Positions 30,433-39,113 are shown, numbered from the stretch's first letter. The stretch: DNA of 53,368 nucleotides from Rhodoferax sp. (GCA_030645355.1 JAUSNJ010000175.1:1-53368); one strand, 5' to 3'. Notes: generated by a model from the sequence alone, not told the origin. Program-made: numbers and translations.

Positions 30433-30506
30433 GGGCGCATGATACTGTGCGTTTTTTTGGCGGATCACGTTACCATGGCCCCCTCCAAGCCACGTACTCT
30501 TGCACC

Positions 30507-31379
30507 ATGACTGATGCCCCCTCCGCTGTCCCCGCGCCAGCCCTGGCCCGCTCACGCTACTGGGCGGACTGGAGCACGCACGACTTCGCGCAATGCAAGG
30601 CCGCTGGCCAGCTGGAGCAGACCATCGCGGTGCTGCCGGTGGCCGCCACCGAACAGCATGGACCCCACCTGCCGCTGCGGGTCGACAGTGCACTGGTGGA
30701 CGGCGTGGTGACGGCATCACTGGCGCACCTGGGCGCCCACGTACCTGCCTTGTTCTTGCCGACGCAGGCCGTTGGCCTGAGCCCGGAGCACGCGCGCTTT
30801 GCCGGCACGCTCACGCTCAAGGCGGAAACCACGATCCGCCTGTGGACCGATATCGCCGAGAGCGTGGCGGCCAGCGGTGTGAAGAAACTCGTGTTGCTCA
30901 ATTCCCACGGCGGGCAGGTCGGGGTGATGGACATCGTGGCCCGCGATCTGCGTGCCCGCCTGGGGATGCTGGTCTACAGCGTCAACTGGTTTGGCCTGCC
31001 CCTGGTGGGCCCGCAGGGCGAGGATGTGAACGCCCTGTTTAGCGCCCATGAGCATCGCTTCGGCATCCACGCCGGGGAGATTGAAACCTCCATGATGCTG
31101 GCGCTGGCACCCGAGCTGGTGGACATGGCCCGGGCCCGGAATTTCACCTCCACGTCCGAGGACCGGGCCGCGCGGTTTGCCATCCTGGGCAATGGCAAGA
31201 GCGCCAAGCTGGGCTGGCAAATGCAGGACTACAACCCATCGGGTGCCGCAGGCAACGCCGCTGCCGCCACCGCGGACAAAGGACGGGCGGTGCTGGATGC
31301 CAGCGGGCGCGCTCTGGCGCGGTTGCTGGAAGAGCTGCACCAGTTGCCACTGACCACACTGTCGGACCAGGTGGCCTAG
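30507..31379 (+). CDS. Creatininase-family amidohydrolase
   Basis: A 290-residue metal-dependent hydrolase of the creatininase family (creatinine amidohydrolase, formamide deformylases, MftE-like). The metal ligands are recognisable in AATEQHGPHLPLRVD, in LLNSHGGQVGVMD and in HAGEIETSMML, the last with the conserved Glu. The substrate cannot be told from sequence; in most bacteria these are not creatininases. The ATG at 30507 starts just ahead of the fold. A histidine kinase gene starts 17 bases after its stop, so the two may be one transcript. Confidence 0.88.
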   Translation: MTDAPSAVPAPALARSRYWADWSTHDFAQCKAAGQLEQTIAVLPVAATEQHGPHLPLRVDSALVDGVVTASLAHLGAHVPALFLPTQAVGLSPEHARFAGTLTLKAETTIRLWTDIAESVAASGVKKLVLLNSHGGQVGVMDIVARDLRARLGMLVYSVNWFGLPLVGPQGEDVNALFSAHEHRFGIHAGEIETSMMLALAPELVDMARARNFTSTSEDRAARFAILGNGKSAKLGWQMQDYNPSGAAGNAAAATADKGRAVLDASGRALARLLEELHQLPLTTLSDQVA

Positions 31380-31396
31380 TCGGGTCGACAGCATCC

Positions 31397-32677
31397 ATGC
31401 GTCCGCTGTCTAACCCAGTGCTCGCCCGGCTGGACCCGTTGGTCAGCTGGTTTGCACCCGCGAGCGATGCCATGGACCAGCGCTTGCGCGGCCCCAGCCG
31501 GATGCTGGTCTACGTCTGCCTGATCAATCTGCTGTTCTGTCTGCTGTATGCGCTGACATCGCTGTTCGTCGGTTTCTATACCGGAGCCCTGCTGATGAGC
31601 ACCGGTATTGCACTGTTGTTTGCCAACCTGTTTTACTTTCGCTCCAGCGGGCGCTTGCGCCTGAGTGTCAATTTGTACATGGCCAATTGTGCGTTTGTGG
31701 CCATCTTGGGGTGCAGTTTTTTCTCCGGCGGCCTGTACTCACCGGTCATGCCGTGGTTCGTTCTGGTTCCGGTGGTGGCCGTGCTGCTGCTGGGCTACAG
31801 CCTGGACGCATTTCTCTGGATGGCCGTGTGCATTGCGATTCCCTTGGCCTATGGCGTGGCTGCGCTGCAGGGATACCAGTTTCCGGTGTTGTACTGGCTG
31901 GACCAGGAGACTGCCTTCCGGATGATCTGCATGGGTGGGCTGGTGGCCGTGTTATTCCTGTTTGCACTGACCTTTGACCACAACAGCAACGTTGCCATGG
32001 AGCAGGTGCTGGAAAGCCGCAGGGAGCTGGAACGTCTGGCCAGGATCCAGGAGCGCGTGGCGGAGCGCTCGCGCATCCTGCGCAACATGCACGATGGCGT
32101 GGGCGCGCACATCAGTTCGGCGATTCGCCAGTTGCAGGCGGCGGGTAACAACGGCGACTCTGCGGTGCGTGCCGAGGTGCTGCAGACGCTGCGCGATGGG
32201 ATGGACCATCTCAAACTGTCGATTGACGCCATTAACCTGGTGCCCGGTGACGTGACAGCGTTGCTGGCCAATATGCGCTACCGCCTGGGCCCCCGGTTTG
32301 CCGCCATGGGTATTGAAATGCAGTGGGACGTGGAGCTGCTGCCGATCAGCCAGAGCCTGGATGCCAGCGCCATGAGCGAGCTGCAGTTCATGCTGTTTGA
32401 AGCGATGTCGAACGTGTTGCAACACAGCCACGCCCATGTGCTGCGCATCGAGGGGCACACCGCTACCCGTGGCGTAGTCGCCCTGGCAACCGCAGACGCC
32501 ATGGGAATGAACCATATTTTCGTGCGCGTGATTGACGATGGCTGCGGCTTTGACCCTTTGGTCGGCACTCGCAATGGACTGGGCGCGATGCGTGAGCGTG
32601 CGGCGTCCATTGGTGCCCAATTGAGTGTTGCCAGCAAACCCGGGCGCACGGTCGTCGAGATCAAGCTGCCGGGCTAG
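31397..32677 (+). CDS. NarX/DesK-type membrane histidine kinase (orphan)
   Basis: A 426-residue sensor kinase with six membrane helices (about residues 36-195) and no large external loop. It continues with a coiled linker and a HisKA_3 domain with His232 in RNMHDGVGAHISSAIRQL. The ATPase domain has the N box EAMSNVLQHSHA and the G box DDGCGFD...GLGAMRERAASIGA. Such kinases normally pair with NarL-type regulators, but none is nearby. It probably shares a transcript with the creatininase-family gene. It is convergent with the histidine phosphatase gene. Confidence 0.9.
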   Translation: MRPLSNPVLARLDPLVSWFAPASDAMDQRLRGPSRMLVYVCLINLLFCLLYALTSLFVGFYTGALLMSTGIALLFANLFYFRSSGRLRLSVNLYMANCAFVAILGCSFFSGGLYSPVMPWFVLVPVVAVLLLGYSLDAFLWMAVCIAIPLAYGVAALQGYQFPVLYWLDQETAFRMICMGGLVAVLFLFALTFDHNSNVAMEQVLESRRELERLARIQERVAERSRILRNMHDGVGAHISSAIRQLQAAGNNGDSAVRAEVLQTLRDGMDHLKLSIDAINLVPGDVTALLANMRYRLGPRFAAMGIEMQWDVELLPISQSLDASAMSELQFMLFEAMSNVLQHSHAHVLRIEGHTATRGVVALATADAMGMNHIFVRVIDDGCGFDPLVGTRNGLGAMRERAASIGAQLSVASKPGRTVVEIKLPG

Positions 32678-32694
32678 CCGGCCGGTCGGCGGGC

Positions 32695-33363
32695 TTACGA
32701 GTAAGTGATCCACGGCGCATATTCTTCGCCGTCCAGATGGGCCAGGGAGTTGAAGGTCAGCAGCAGGTGGCGCTTGGGCGTGAATAGAAATTCGGTCACT
32801 GCGCTGTTGCGGATCTGCATGTTGAGCTGAATGGTCTTCTCGGGCAACGTGCCCAGAATGTGCCCGATCGCCGTGGAGATCGGCCCGCCACTGCTGACGA
32901 TGAGTACGTTGCCTGTGTGCTGCTTGCGCACATGGTCCAGCGCGGCAGTGACGCCGTGCACAAAGTCGTTGTAGCTGGGCATGCCCTTGGGGCTGACGAC
33001 GCCGTTCATCCACTGGGTCAGGCCGTCGCGTAGCAGCCGGAAGTGGAACTTGTACATCTCCGGCGTGTCGGTCGGCGCCAGTGGGTCCGGGTGGATGGCT
33101 GCGATCACCGCCGCGCTGTCGAACTCGTCCAGGCCGGGCATCAGCGTGGGCTGCAGGTCCAGGCCCGCGCCTTGCGCGATGCCGTCCCAGGTTTGCCGGT
33201 GGCGCTTCAGCGTGCCGGTCAGCACCGCCTCAAACTGCGTGCCCTTGGCGGCAAAGTACTCGCCCAGTCGCACACTCTGGCGGTGGCCGAGTTCGCTCAG
33301 CTTGTCATAGTCCGCAGCGCCAAACGAAGCCTGCCCGTGTCGTACCAGATATAGATTTCCCAT
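32695..33363 (-). CDS. Histidine phosphatase family protein
   Basis: A 222-residue member of the phosphoglycerate-mutase-like (histidine phosphatase) superfamily. The catalytic RHG motif is at the start (LYLVRHGQASFG), with the second Arg in LTGTLKRHRQTW, a Glu in GLDEFD and the second catalytic His in LIVSSGGPISTAIG replaced by Gly-Pro. The usual form is 'vsHgg', so the second His is not obvious (SSGGP). This may mean low or altered phosphatase activity. The substrate is unknown. It starts 59 bases after the cytochrome-b5-like gene on the same strand. Confidence 0.85.
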   Translation of the reverse strand: MGNLYLVRHGQASFGAADYDKLSELGHRQSVRLGEYFAAKGTQFEAVLTGTLKRHRQTWDGIAQGAGLDLQPTLMPGLDEFDSAAVIAAIHPDPLAPTDTPEMYKFHFRLLRDGLTQWMNGVVSPKGMPSYNDFVHGVTAALDHVRKQHTGNVLIVSSGGPISTAIGHILGTLPEKTIQLNMQIRNSAVTEFLFTPKRHLLLTFNSLAHLDGEEYAPWITYS

Positions 33364-33422
33364 GGGCAGAATCTAAGGCAAGCATTCGGAGCGCCATGTC
33401 GTCGCGGCGACACGTGCCTGCG

Positions 33423-33782
33423 CTACTCGACCCGCCCAATGGAAAAGTTGGTCAGCTCCTGATCGGCCCTTGGCGAATGCGCACGGCCTTTGTTTTTTGT
33501 TTGGTAGGCCTCAGTGGCTTCCTGGCCGCACCAGGGCAGGATGATGCTGGGTTTGGTCGGGTGCTCGGGCAGGTAGGCCGTCAGGTTGTACACCGTGCCA
33601 TGGATGGCCATCCAGCAATCTTCGGCGCTTGCGTGGCGGGCCACTTGTGCCAGAGAGATGCCGTGGGCTTTTTCCACAATCGGCAGCTTTGGCGCGGGCT
33701 GCGCCAGCCAGGCCATAACCGCCAGCGCAACAAGCGCCAACCAGAAAAGACCGGTGCCAATGAAGAAAAGCCTTCGCATCAT
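33423..33782 (-). CDS. Membrane-anchored cytochrome b5-like protein, degenerate heme motif
   Basis: A 119-residue protein with one N-terminal membrane helix (about residues 5-27) and a cytochrome-b5-like fold outside. It keeps EDCWMAIHGTVYNLTAYLPEHP, the usual start of the heme pocket, and a later AHS that could supply the second ligand. The universal HPGG turn reads HPTKPSI here, and a cysteine (PWCGQEATEAY) replaces the usual residue in the 'aGkDAT' block. Heme binding is therefore plausible, not certain. Its start overlaps the stop of the flavocytochrome gene before it, so the two are coupled and probably exchange electrons. Confidence 0.75.
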   Translation of the reverse strand: MMRRLFFIGTGLFWLALVALAVMAWLAQPAPKLPIVEKAHGISLAQVARHASAEDCWMAIHGTVYNLTAYLPEHPTKPSIILPWCGQEATEAYQTKNKGRAHSPRADQELTNFSIGRVE

Positions 33783-35041
33783 CGAAAGTCAAACCGTTCA
33801 AAATGAATGTGTTGCGTGGGCACGCCACGCTGGCGCAACACGGCCACTGCAGCGTTGATCAGCCCAACCGGGCCGCACAGGTAGCAGTTGCAGTGGTTCA
33901 AATCTTCGGCGGTGGGCAAAAGGGCGGGCAGATCAGGCAAGCCGTCGCCACACGCCACCAACTGCAGGCTGATCTGGGGCTGATGGGTGGCCAGTTCACC
34001 CAGTTCATGCAGGTAAGCAGCGTCTGCCTCATTGCGGTACAGGTACATCAGCCGCACAGCCTGAGTCAATGGACCGCTGCGCAACATGGCCAGAAATGGC
34101 GTGATGCCAATGCCCCCGGCGAGCCACAGGCTCGGGCCATCAACGCTTGCGCGCATGAATTCACCAAATGGCCCCTGCACCCGCACGGCAGCGCCAGGCG
34201 GGACAGATTGAATATGCCGGGTGCAATCGCCCAGTGCCTTGATGCCCAGCGACAAGTGGCCATCCGGGGTGATGGCACTGAGGGTATAGGGATGGTATTC
34301 ACCACACCCCTGAAAACCAGGTCCCTTGAAAAACGCCACGACCACAAATTGCCCCGGCTGCGCGGTGATAGACCGGGCCAGTGGCCGCAGCGACACTTCG
34401 ACCAGGTCTTGCGTCTGGCGTGTCACCTGGTTGACCACATAGGGCTGGGCCGCCAGCCCGTAGTCGGCGCGGAACAAGCGCCACAGCAAGAAAAACAGGG
34501 CCAGCAGCGGGGCCAGGATGAGGGGGGCCTCCAAACCCAACAGCACCAGATGGGCGCCACCCAGCACCACTGACAGCGTCAGTAAATGATGTAACTTGCG
34601 CCAGGTGGCGTAAACCAGCCTGGGCGACAGCGACACCATCAAACCCGCCATCATGCACACCAGCGAGCCCCAGCCCAGCCACACCGGCCAGCCTTGCTGC
34701 CAGGGATCAAGGGCTGACCAGGCCTGCGCGGCAGACTCCTGCCACGCATCGGCCGCCAGGGCCAGCGGATGCAGCAGCAAAAACAGATACGCCACTATGC
34801 CGAGGCGGTGATGCCAGAGGTACATGGGCTCCAGGCCGCCCAGTTTGGAGGCCAGCCAGGGCTCCCGGATCATGAGCAACAGGCTGGCCAGCAGCAGGCC
34901 AGAGCCGATCCAGCCCGTGACGATGGCCATGCTGCGCCAGACGCTGAGCTCCTGCGGGAAAGCCCAGCCCACCAGTGTGCCCACCAGCACCACCGTGATC
35001 AGGTGAATGGGATAGGGGTGCAGCCAACGAAAGGCGGTCAT
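33779..35041 (-). CDS. Ferric-reductase/NADPH-oxidase-like flavocytochrome (first of two)
   Basis: A 420-residue membrane protein. About six helices in the first 200 residues form the ferric-reductase-like heme-b domain, with paired histidines (LWHHRLG, LLHPLAL, LHHLLTL, GAHLVLL). The cytoplasmic half is a ferredoxin-reductase-type FAD domain (EYHPYTLSA) and NAD(P) domain (WLAGGIGITPFLAML, CYLCGPVGLINA). Such proteins carry electrons from NAD(P)H through FAD and two hemes across the membrane. It is the middle gene of a three-gene set: a small exported protein lies 17 bases upstream and the cytochrome-b5-like protein overlaps downstream. Confidence 0.9.
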   Translation of the reverse strand: MTAFRWLHPYPIHLITVVLVGTLVGWAFPQELSVWRSMAIVTGWIGSGLLLASLLLMIREPWLASKLGGLEPMYLWHHRLGIVAYLFLLLHPLALAADAWQESAAQAWSALDPWQQGWPVWLGWGSLVCMMAGLMVSLSPRLVYATWRKLHHLLTLSVVLGGAHLVLLGLEAPLILAPLLALFFLLWRLFRADYGLAAQPYVVNQVTRQTQDLVEVSLRPLARSITAQPGQFVVVAFFKGPGFQGCGEYHPYTLSAITPDGHLSLGIKALGDCTRHIQSVPPGAAVRVQGPFGEFMRASVDGPSLWLAGGIGITPFLAMLRSGPLTQAVRLMYLYRNEADAAYLHELGELATHQPQISLQLVACGDGLPDLPALLPTAEDLNHCNCYLCGPVGLINAAVAVLRQRGVPTQHIHFERFDFR

Positions 35042-35058
35042 GACATCACGCGGTGTGG

Positions 35059-35364
35059 CTATCGGCGCACATTGTCCGCCGACAAATGCGCGCAGAAATC
35101 GCGGCTCTTCAGGCGCAGAGGCCGCCCTTGCGCCTCGGCACGTGCCAGCATCAGTTGGTGGTGCTCAACCTGGTAGGCCCGGCAGGCCTCAAGAGTCTTG
35201 AGGCTGCGGATCTTGGCCTGGTGCTCAAGGCGCTCCTGCTGTGACATGAGATGCCAGCCACTGGTGTTGACTTCGCTGGCGCGCAAGGGGCCGCGCGCCA
35301 AAGCTGTGGCGCTCATCACCAGCATCCACACCATCAGTAAGCACTGTGCTGATTTCATTTTCAT
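35059..35364 (-). CDS. Small exported protein of unknown function
   Basis: A 101-residue protein with a signal peptide (MKMKSAQCLLMVWMLVMSATALA). The short mature part is rich in Arg, Gln and His, with a central helix MSQQERLEHQAKIRSLKTLEACRAY and one further Cys near the end (SRDFCAHL). I do not recognise a family. AAAGG five bases before the ATG supports the start. As first gene ahead of the flavocytochrome and the b5-like protein it probably works with them in the periplasm; the two mature cysteines could form a disulfide. Confidence 0.7.
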   Translation of the reverse strand: MKMKSAQCLLMVWMLVMSATALARGPLRASEVNTSGWHLMSQQERLEHQAKIRSLKTLEACRAYQVEHHQLMLARAEAQGRPLRLKSRDFCAHLSADNVRR

Positions 35365-35509
35365 ACACACCTTTCGTCAACGAGCAGATGTTTCAGTGAT
35401 TGTGGCGCCAACGATCAGCAAAGAACTACGAATGCATCAGCTTTGTGCATGAAAGCATGTTGGAAAGCACACTTTGAGTTGCCCCACCCAGCACGGCGAC
35501 AATGAACCC

Positions 35510-36421
35510 ATGATTGCTGTGTATGACCTTCTGGCCCTGGGCGCTGCGGCGTGCTGGGCAACCGGCAGCCTGCTGGCGGTCACGCCGGTGCGCCACCTCG
35601 GCGCCTTTGCCTTCACGCGCTGGCGCATGCTGCTGGTGGCGGCCATGCTGTGGTCCGTCGTCGCAGCGACCGGCAGTTGGCACAGCCTTTCCTCCGACAC
35701 TTCGCTGACCCTGGCGGTCAGCGGTCTGGTCGGCATCTTCATCGGCGACACGGCGCTGTTTGCCGCGGTGCAGCGGCTGGGGCCGCGCCGCGCCAGCGTG
35801 CTGTTTGCCACGCACGCGGCCTTCAGCGCGGCGCTGGGTTTTGCCCTGTTGGGCGAACGCATGGGTTTGCAGGCCGCACTGGGCGGCGCGCTGACCATGG
35901 CCGGTGTGATGAGCGCCATCGTGTTGGGCCGGCACAAGGAAGAGGCCCACGCCTGGGAGTCCGACCACGGCTCGCTGCGTCTGGGTGTGACGCTGGGACT
36001 GGTGGCCGCCATGGGCCAGGCCGCCAGCACGCTGATTGCCAAGCCCGTCATGTCCGCACACGCGGGCGCGCTGGCAGTGGACCCGGTTGCGGCCTCGGCC
36101 GTGCGCGTGTCGGTGGCCTGTCTGGCGCACTACGTGTTGCTGTGGCTAGGCGTGGGTGCCGCCCGGGCGCACCAGCCGCCCAACCGGCGAATCTTGCTGC
36201 AAACCGCGCTCAACGGTTTTGTGGGCATGGGGCTGGGCATGACCTTTATCCTGATGGCGCTGCAGAAGGGCGATGTGGGCACGGTTGCCATTCTGTCGTC
36301 GGTGTCACCGGTGCTGGTGCTGCCACTGCTGTGGTGGCAACTGGGCCGCGCACCGGCCTGGGGGGCCTGGCTGGGCGCGGGCCTCACCGTGTCCGGCACG
36401 GCGATGATTCTGCTGCGCTAA
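35510..36421 (+). CDS. EamA (DMT) family transporter
   Basis: A 303-residue transporter with ten membrane helices in two EamA repeats (drug/metabolite transporter superfamily). The first repeat ends around FALLGERMGLQAALGGALTMAGV and the second around LLWWQLGRAPAWGAWLGAGLTVSG, both typical. The substrate is unknown. The ATG at 35510 gives the usual family start. It stops nine bases from the convergent flavocytochrome gene and separates the two flavocytochrome operons. Confidence 0.88.
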   Translation: MIAVYDLLALGAAACWATGSLLAVTPVRHLGAFAFTRWRMLLVAAMLWSVVAATGSWHSLSSDTSLTLAVSGLVGIFIGDTALFAAVQRLGPRRASVLFATHAAFSAALGFALLGERMGLQAALGGALTMAGVMSAIVLGRHKEEAHAWESDHGSLRLGVTLGLVAAMGQAASTLIAKPVMSAHAGALAVDPVAASAVRVSVACLAHYVLLWLGVGAARAHQPPNRRILLQTALNGFVGMGLGMTFILMALQKGDVGTVAILSSVSPVLVLPLLWWQLGRAPAWGAWLGAGLTVSGTAMILLR

Positions 36422-36430
36422 CCTTCGCCG

Positions 36431-37738
36431 TTAACGCATCTCGAACGCTTCCTGGTGGAAGCGGGGCCGAGCACCCAGGGCGCGCAGACCCTCTCGCAAC
36501 GCGTTTGCCAGTCCGCTGGGGCCGCAGAACCAGATCTCGGCTTTCCCGGCGCCTTGCAGCGCTGTCGCCTTCAGCGCGTTGCCTTGGCGGGCACCATGGA
36601 TGTGCAGTTGCACGCCCGGCAGCGTGGCGCATAGGGACTGTAGACGCGGCACAAAGGCGTCGCCGTCCTGGTCGCGGGTGCAGTAGTGCAGGTCGGCTGC
36701 GGGTGCCTGGTCAGGCTGGGCCTGCAGCGACTCCAGCCACGCCAGGAACGGTGTCACGCCGATGCCGCCGGCAATCCAGATCTGGCGCGCCCTGGGGTTG
36801 CGGCGTTCCAGGTCGAAGCGGCCATAGGGTCCTTCCACGCGCACGGTCTGCCCGGGGTGCAGGCGCTGCGCCAGCGCACCGGTGTAGTCGCCCAGCGCCT
36901 TGATCTGGAACGTGACCGTGTTGTCACCGTGGTTGGCACTGGCTATGGTGAAAGGGTGGGCGCCTTCACGGTCGTCAAATGTCACAAACGCAAACTGGCC
37001 CGCCTGGTGTCCGCGCCAGCCGCGCTCCAACTGGCAGCGCACGGTGGTGACATCGCTGGACGGTTGCTCTATGGCGACGATCCGCCCCGTGGCCTCCCGG
37101 CCGCGGCCAATGCTGCCCAGCAGCGAGTGGATGGCGCCGTACACACCCACCACCAGCAGCACTGCCAGCAAGGCACCGGCGGGTTGCTGCCAGTAGCCGG
37201 TTGGCGCCAGCAGGGCGGCATGCAGGGCCAGCATCAGGTACAGCACCGGCATGGCCTTGTGCAGCACGCGCCAGGTGCGGTACGGAAACTTCTTCCACAG
37301 CGTGATCACCAGCATGGCCAGCACGGCGTAGATGGCCCATTCGCCCATGTCCTTGGCCAGGTCACGCAGCACTTCCAGAAAGCCGGTGAACTGCTCCTTG
37401 GGCACGCGACCTTCGCGGCCAATCAGGGACTTCAGGATGTCGCCGGACATCTCGATCAGCCAGTGCAGCGCGGCAAACACAACGGCCAGGATGCCGGCCC
37501 ACTTGTGCGTGCGGTAGACCCGGTCCATGCCGCCCAGTGGCGACTCCAGCCAGGCTGGGCGTGTGGCGAGCAGCATCACCAAGGACATCAGGGCAATCGA
37601 CAGGAAGCCGCTCAAGGTCAAGAGCTGCTGGCGGGCCAGCCACCACGGGTGGGTGCCGGCGGGCGCCACCGCCTGCACCAGGTCCCAGCCCCAGGCCAGG
37701 CCGACGATGCCCAGCAGCAGCGTGATCAGTGTCTTCAT
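36431..37738 (-). CDS. Ferric-reductase/NADPH-oxidase-like flavocytochrome (SHP operon)
   Basis: A 435-residue membrane flavocytochrome. It has a first helix, then the ferric-reductase-like heme-b domain with paired histidines (RTHKWAG, ALHWLIE, VLHKAMP, ALHAALL), then an FAD domain (GAHPFTIAS) and an NAD(P) domain (IWIAGGIGVTPFLAWL, IWFCGPSGLANAL). It should carry electrons from NAD(P)H to the periplasm. Its ATG overlaps the PepSY stop (ATGA), so it is the last gene of the SHP-DHC-PepSY operon. In this position some bacteria have a simple cytochrome b, so I infer that it feeds electrons to DHC and on to SHP. Confidence 0.92.
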   Translation of the reverse strand: MKTLITLLLGIVGLAWGWDLVQAVAPAGTHPWWLARQQLLTLSGFLSIALMSLVMLLATRPAWLESPLGGMDRVYRTHKWAGILAVVFAALHWLIEMSGDILKSLIGREGRVPKEQFTGFLEVLRDLAKDMGEWAIYAVLAMLVITLWKKFPYRTWRVLHKAMPVLYLMLALHAALLAPTGYWQQPAGALLAVLLVVGVYGAIHSLLGSIGRGREATGRIVAIEQPSSDVTTVRCQLERGWRGHQAGQFAFVTFDDREGAHPFTIASANHGDNTVTFQIKALGDYTGALAQRLHPGQTVRVEGPYGRFDLERRNPRARQIWIAGGIGVTPFLAWLESLQAQPDQAPAADLHYCTRDQDGDAFVPRLQSLCATLPGVQLHIHGARQGNALKATALQGAGKAEIWFCGPSGLANALREGLRALGARPRFHQEAFEMR

Positions 37739-38133
37739 GGTTTCGCGGCCTTGGGTGGCATGTCGTCACGGCAACGGCGCTCGTTGCAACTGGCCGACGG
37801 GCGCTGGCGGCTGTCCGCGCCGTCTTGTGCCTGTCGGCGGGCACCGCGCTCCAGAATGGCGCCCGTCTGCGGATGCACATCCAGCCGCACGCGTGCGCCC
37901 TGCTGGTCGGTGGCGCGCACCTCGTAGGTGCCATGTTCGCGCTCGATCTTTTCGATGTTGCGGTAGCCGGCCGCTTCCAGCTTGGCGTAGATCTGCGGGA
38001 TGGGCAGCCACGGCTGTTCGGTGGTGGCAGCTGTCTTGCGGTCACTGGCCCTGGCGGGCAGGGTGACGGCCATGGCGGTGAGCAGCGTGCCAACGATGGC
38101 CAGCATGGAGAGGGTGAGGGGAATGCGTTTCAT
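37735..38133 (-). CDS. Exported PepSY-domain protein (SHP operon)
   Basis: A 132-residue protein with a signal peptide (MKRIPLTLSMLAIVGTLLTAMAVTLPARA) and one PepSY domain: LPIPQIYAKLEAAGYRNIEKIE followed by GTYEVRATDQQGARVRLDVHPQTGAIL. A basic tail with two cysteines follows (CNERRC). PepSY domains are small periplasmic modules, often acting as inhibitors or binding partners. A good ribosome site (GGAGGA) precedes the ATG at 38133. It sits 16 bases after the DHC stop and overlaps the flavocytochrome start. A second PepSY protein heads the two-component operon to the right. Confidence 0.88.
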   Translation of the reverse strand: MKRIPLTLSMLAIVGTLLTAMAVTLPARASDRKTAATTEQPWLPIPQIYAKLEAAGYRNIEKIEREHGTYEVRATDQQGARVRLDVHPQTGAILERGARRQAQDGADSRQRPSASCNERRCRDDMPPKAAKP

Positions 38134-38149
38134 GGCGGGGTCCTCCGGG

Positions 38150-38641
38150 TTATTCGTCGTAGTAGCCGAGTTCGGCCTGGGTGTGGCAGGCCGTGCAGTT
38201 GGCCTTGGTGCGCACGTCCTTGTGTTTCCACTCCCAGTCGGGCACCTTGCGGTGCTCGCGGGTCCACTTGGGCAGTTCGGTGATGCGCAGTGGTGCGTTG
38301 GTGGCCGAGACGCCGCGCAGCAGTTTGGCGCCATAGCGTTGGCCGCCCTGGTCGCCGGCATTGGCCACCAGGTAGGCGGTGATCTCGGCCGCCAGTTTGG
38401 GGTCGACCGTGGCGTCGTCACCAAAGTGGTCCTTCAGGTTGCCCATCATGCGGGTCCACGAGCTGGCGGGCAGCATGGACGGGGCAAACGGCAGGTGGCA
38501 GCTGCCGCACTCTTCCTTGACCACGGTGTTGGCCACCGGTGCAAAGAAATGGTTGCCGCCGGCCTGGGCGCGGCCCAGGACGAGTGCCGAGAAGCCCAGC
38601 ACCAGAAGGCCGAGGACGATAGGGCGATAGGGGATATTCAT
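38150..38641 (-). CDS. dhc: Diheme cytochrome c (DHC)
   Basis: A 163-residue periplasmic diheme cytochrome of the DHC family. After a signal peptide (residues 1-27, ending RAQA) come heme motif CGSCH at residues 45-49 and CTACH at 149-153. Between them lies the conserved block LPFAPSMLPASSWTRMM, typical of the family. In Rhodobacter sphaeroides the DHC homologue donates electrons to SHP, which is encoded just upstream here. The ATG at 38641 follows AAGGAG by six bases; upstream codons open in frame are outside the signal peptide. It follows the SHP gene by 27 bases. Confidence 0.95.
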   Translation of the reverse strand: MNIPYRPIVLGLLVLGFSALVLGRAQAGGNHFFAPVANTVVKEECGSCHLPFAPSMLPASSWTRMMGNLKDHFGDDATVDPKLAAEITAYLVANAGDQGGQRYGAKLLRGVSATNAPLRITELPKWTREHRKVPDWEWKHKDVRTKANCTACHTQAELGYYDE

Positions 38642-38668
38642 GGCAGACTCCTTGTGGTTCATAGCGGG

Positions 38669-39100
38669 TTATTGACTCAGCATGAAGCTCAGCCAGTCGC
38701 CCTTTTCCTGGGGCGTGCAGACGCGGCCCAGTACTTCGGTGCAGTTGCGCTTGAACCATTTCTCCACCTTGGCAGGGTCGGTGTAGCGCGACGCGGTCAC
38801 CGAGGCGGCCATGGCGTCAATGGATTTGCCAGCGGGAGTTTTGCCGGTGCCGCGCGGGTCCTTGCCGTGGCAAGAGGTACAGGCGGGGGTGTCGGGCTTG
38901 CCACCGGTGAAGTTTTGGGTGTGCAGGGTCTTGCCGCGCTCGGCCGAGAACCCGGCAAAGCCTGGGGTTTCCGCCTTGGCGGCGCTGGCGTATTGGGCAA
39001 GTTGGTCTTCGCGCACACCGGCTTGGGCTGCGCCAGTAAACAGGATGGCGGCACAGGCCAGGAGTGCGGGGATGGTGCGGGTGGTTCGGGTCAATGGCAT
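38669..39100 (-). CDS. shp: Sphaeroides heme protein (SHP, DUF1924) cytochrome c
   Basis: A 143-residue secreted monoheme cytochrome c. The signal peptide ends at Ala27. The heme motif CTSCH is at residues 74-78 and is preceded by GGKPDTPA, as in Rhodobacter sphaeroides SHP. The unusual distal ligand of that protein is an Asn in a loop closed by a disulfide; here Asn119 lies in KRNC with Cys120 and Cys128 in the same 8-residue spacing. SHP binds oxygen and nitric oxide, and nitric oxide dioxygenase activity has been proposed. AGGAG precedes the ATG by six bases. It is the first gene of the SHP-DHC-PepSY-flavocytochrome operon, and a duplicated control region lies just upstream. Confidence 0.95.
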   Translation of the reverse strand: MPLTRTTRTIPALLACAAILFTGAAQAGVREDQLAQYASAAKAETPGFAGFSAERGKTLHTQNFTGGKPDTPACTSCHGKDPRGTGKTPAGKSIDAMAASVTASRYTDPAKVEKWFKRNCTEVLGRVCTPQEKGDWLSFMLSQ

Positions 39101-39113
39101 GGAGGGCTCCTAA

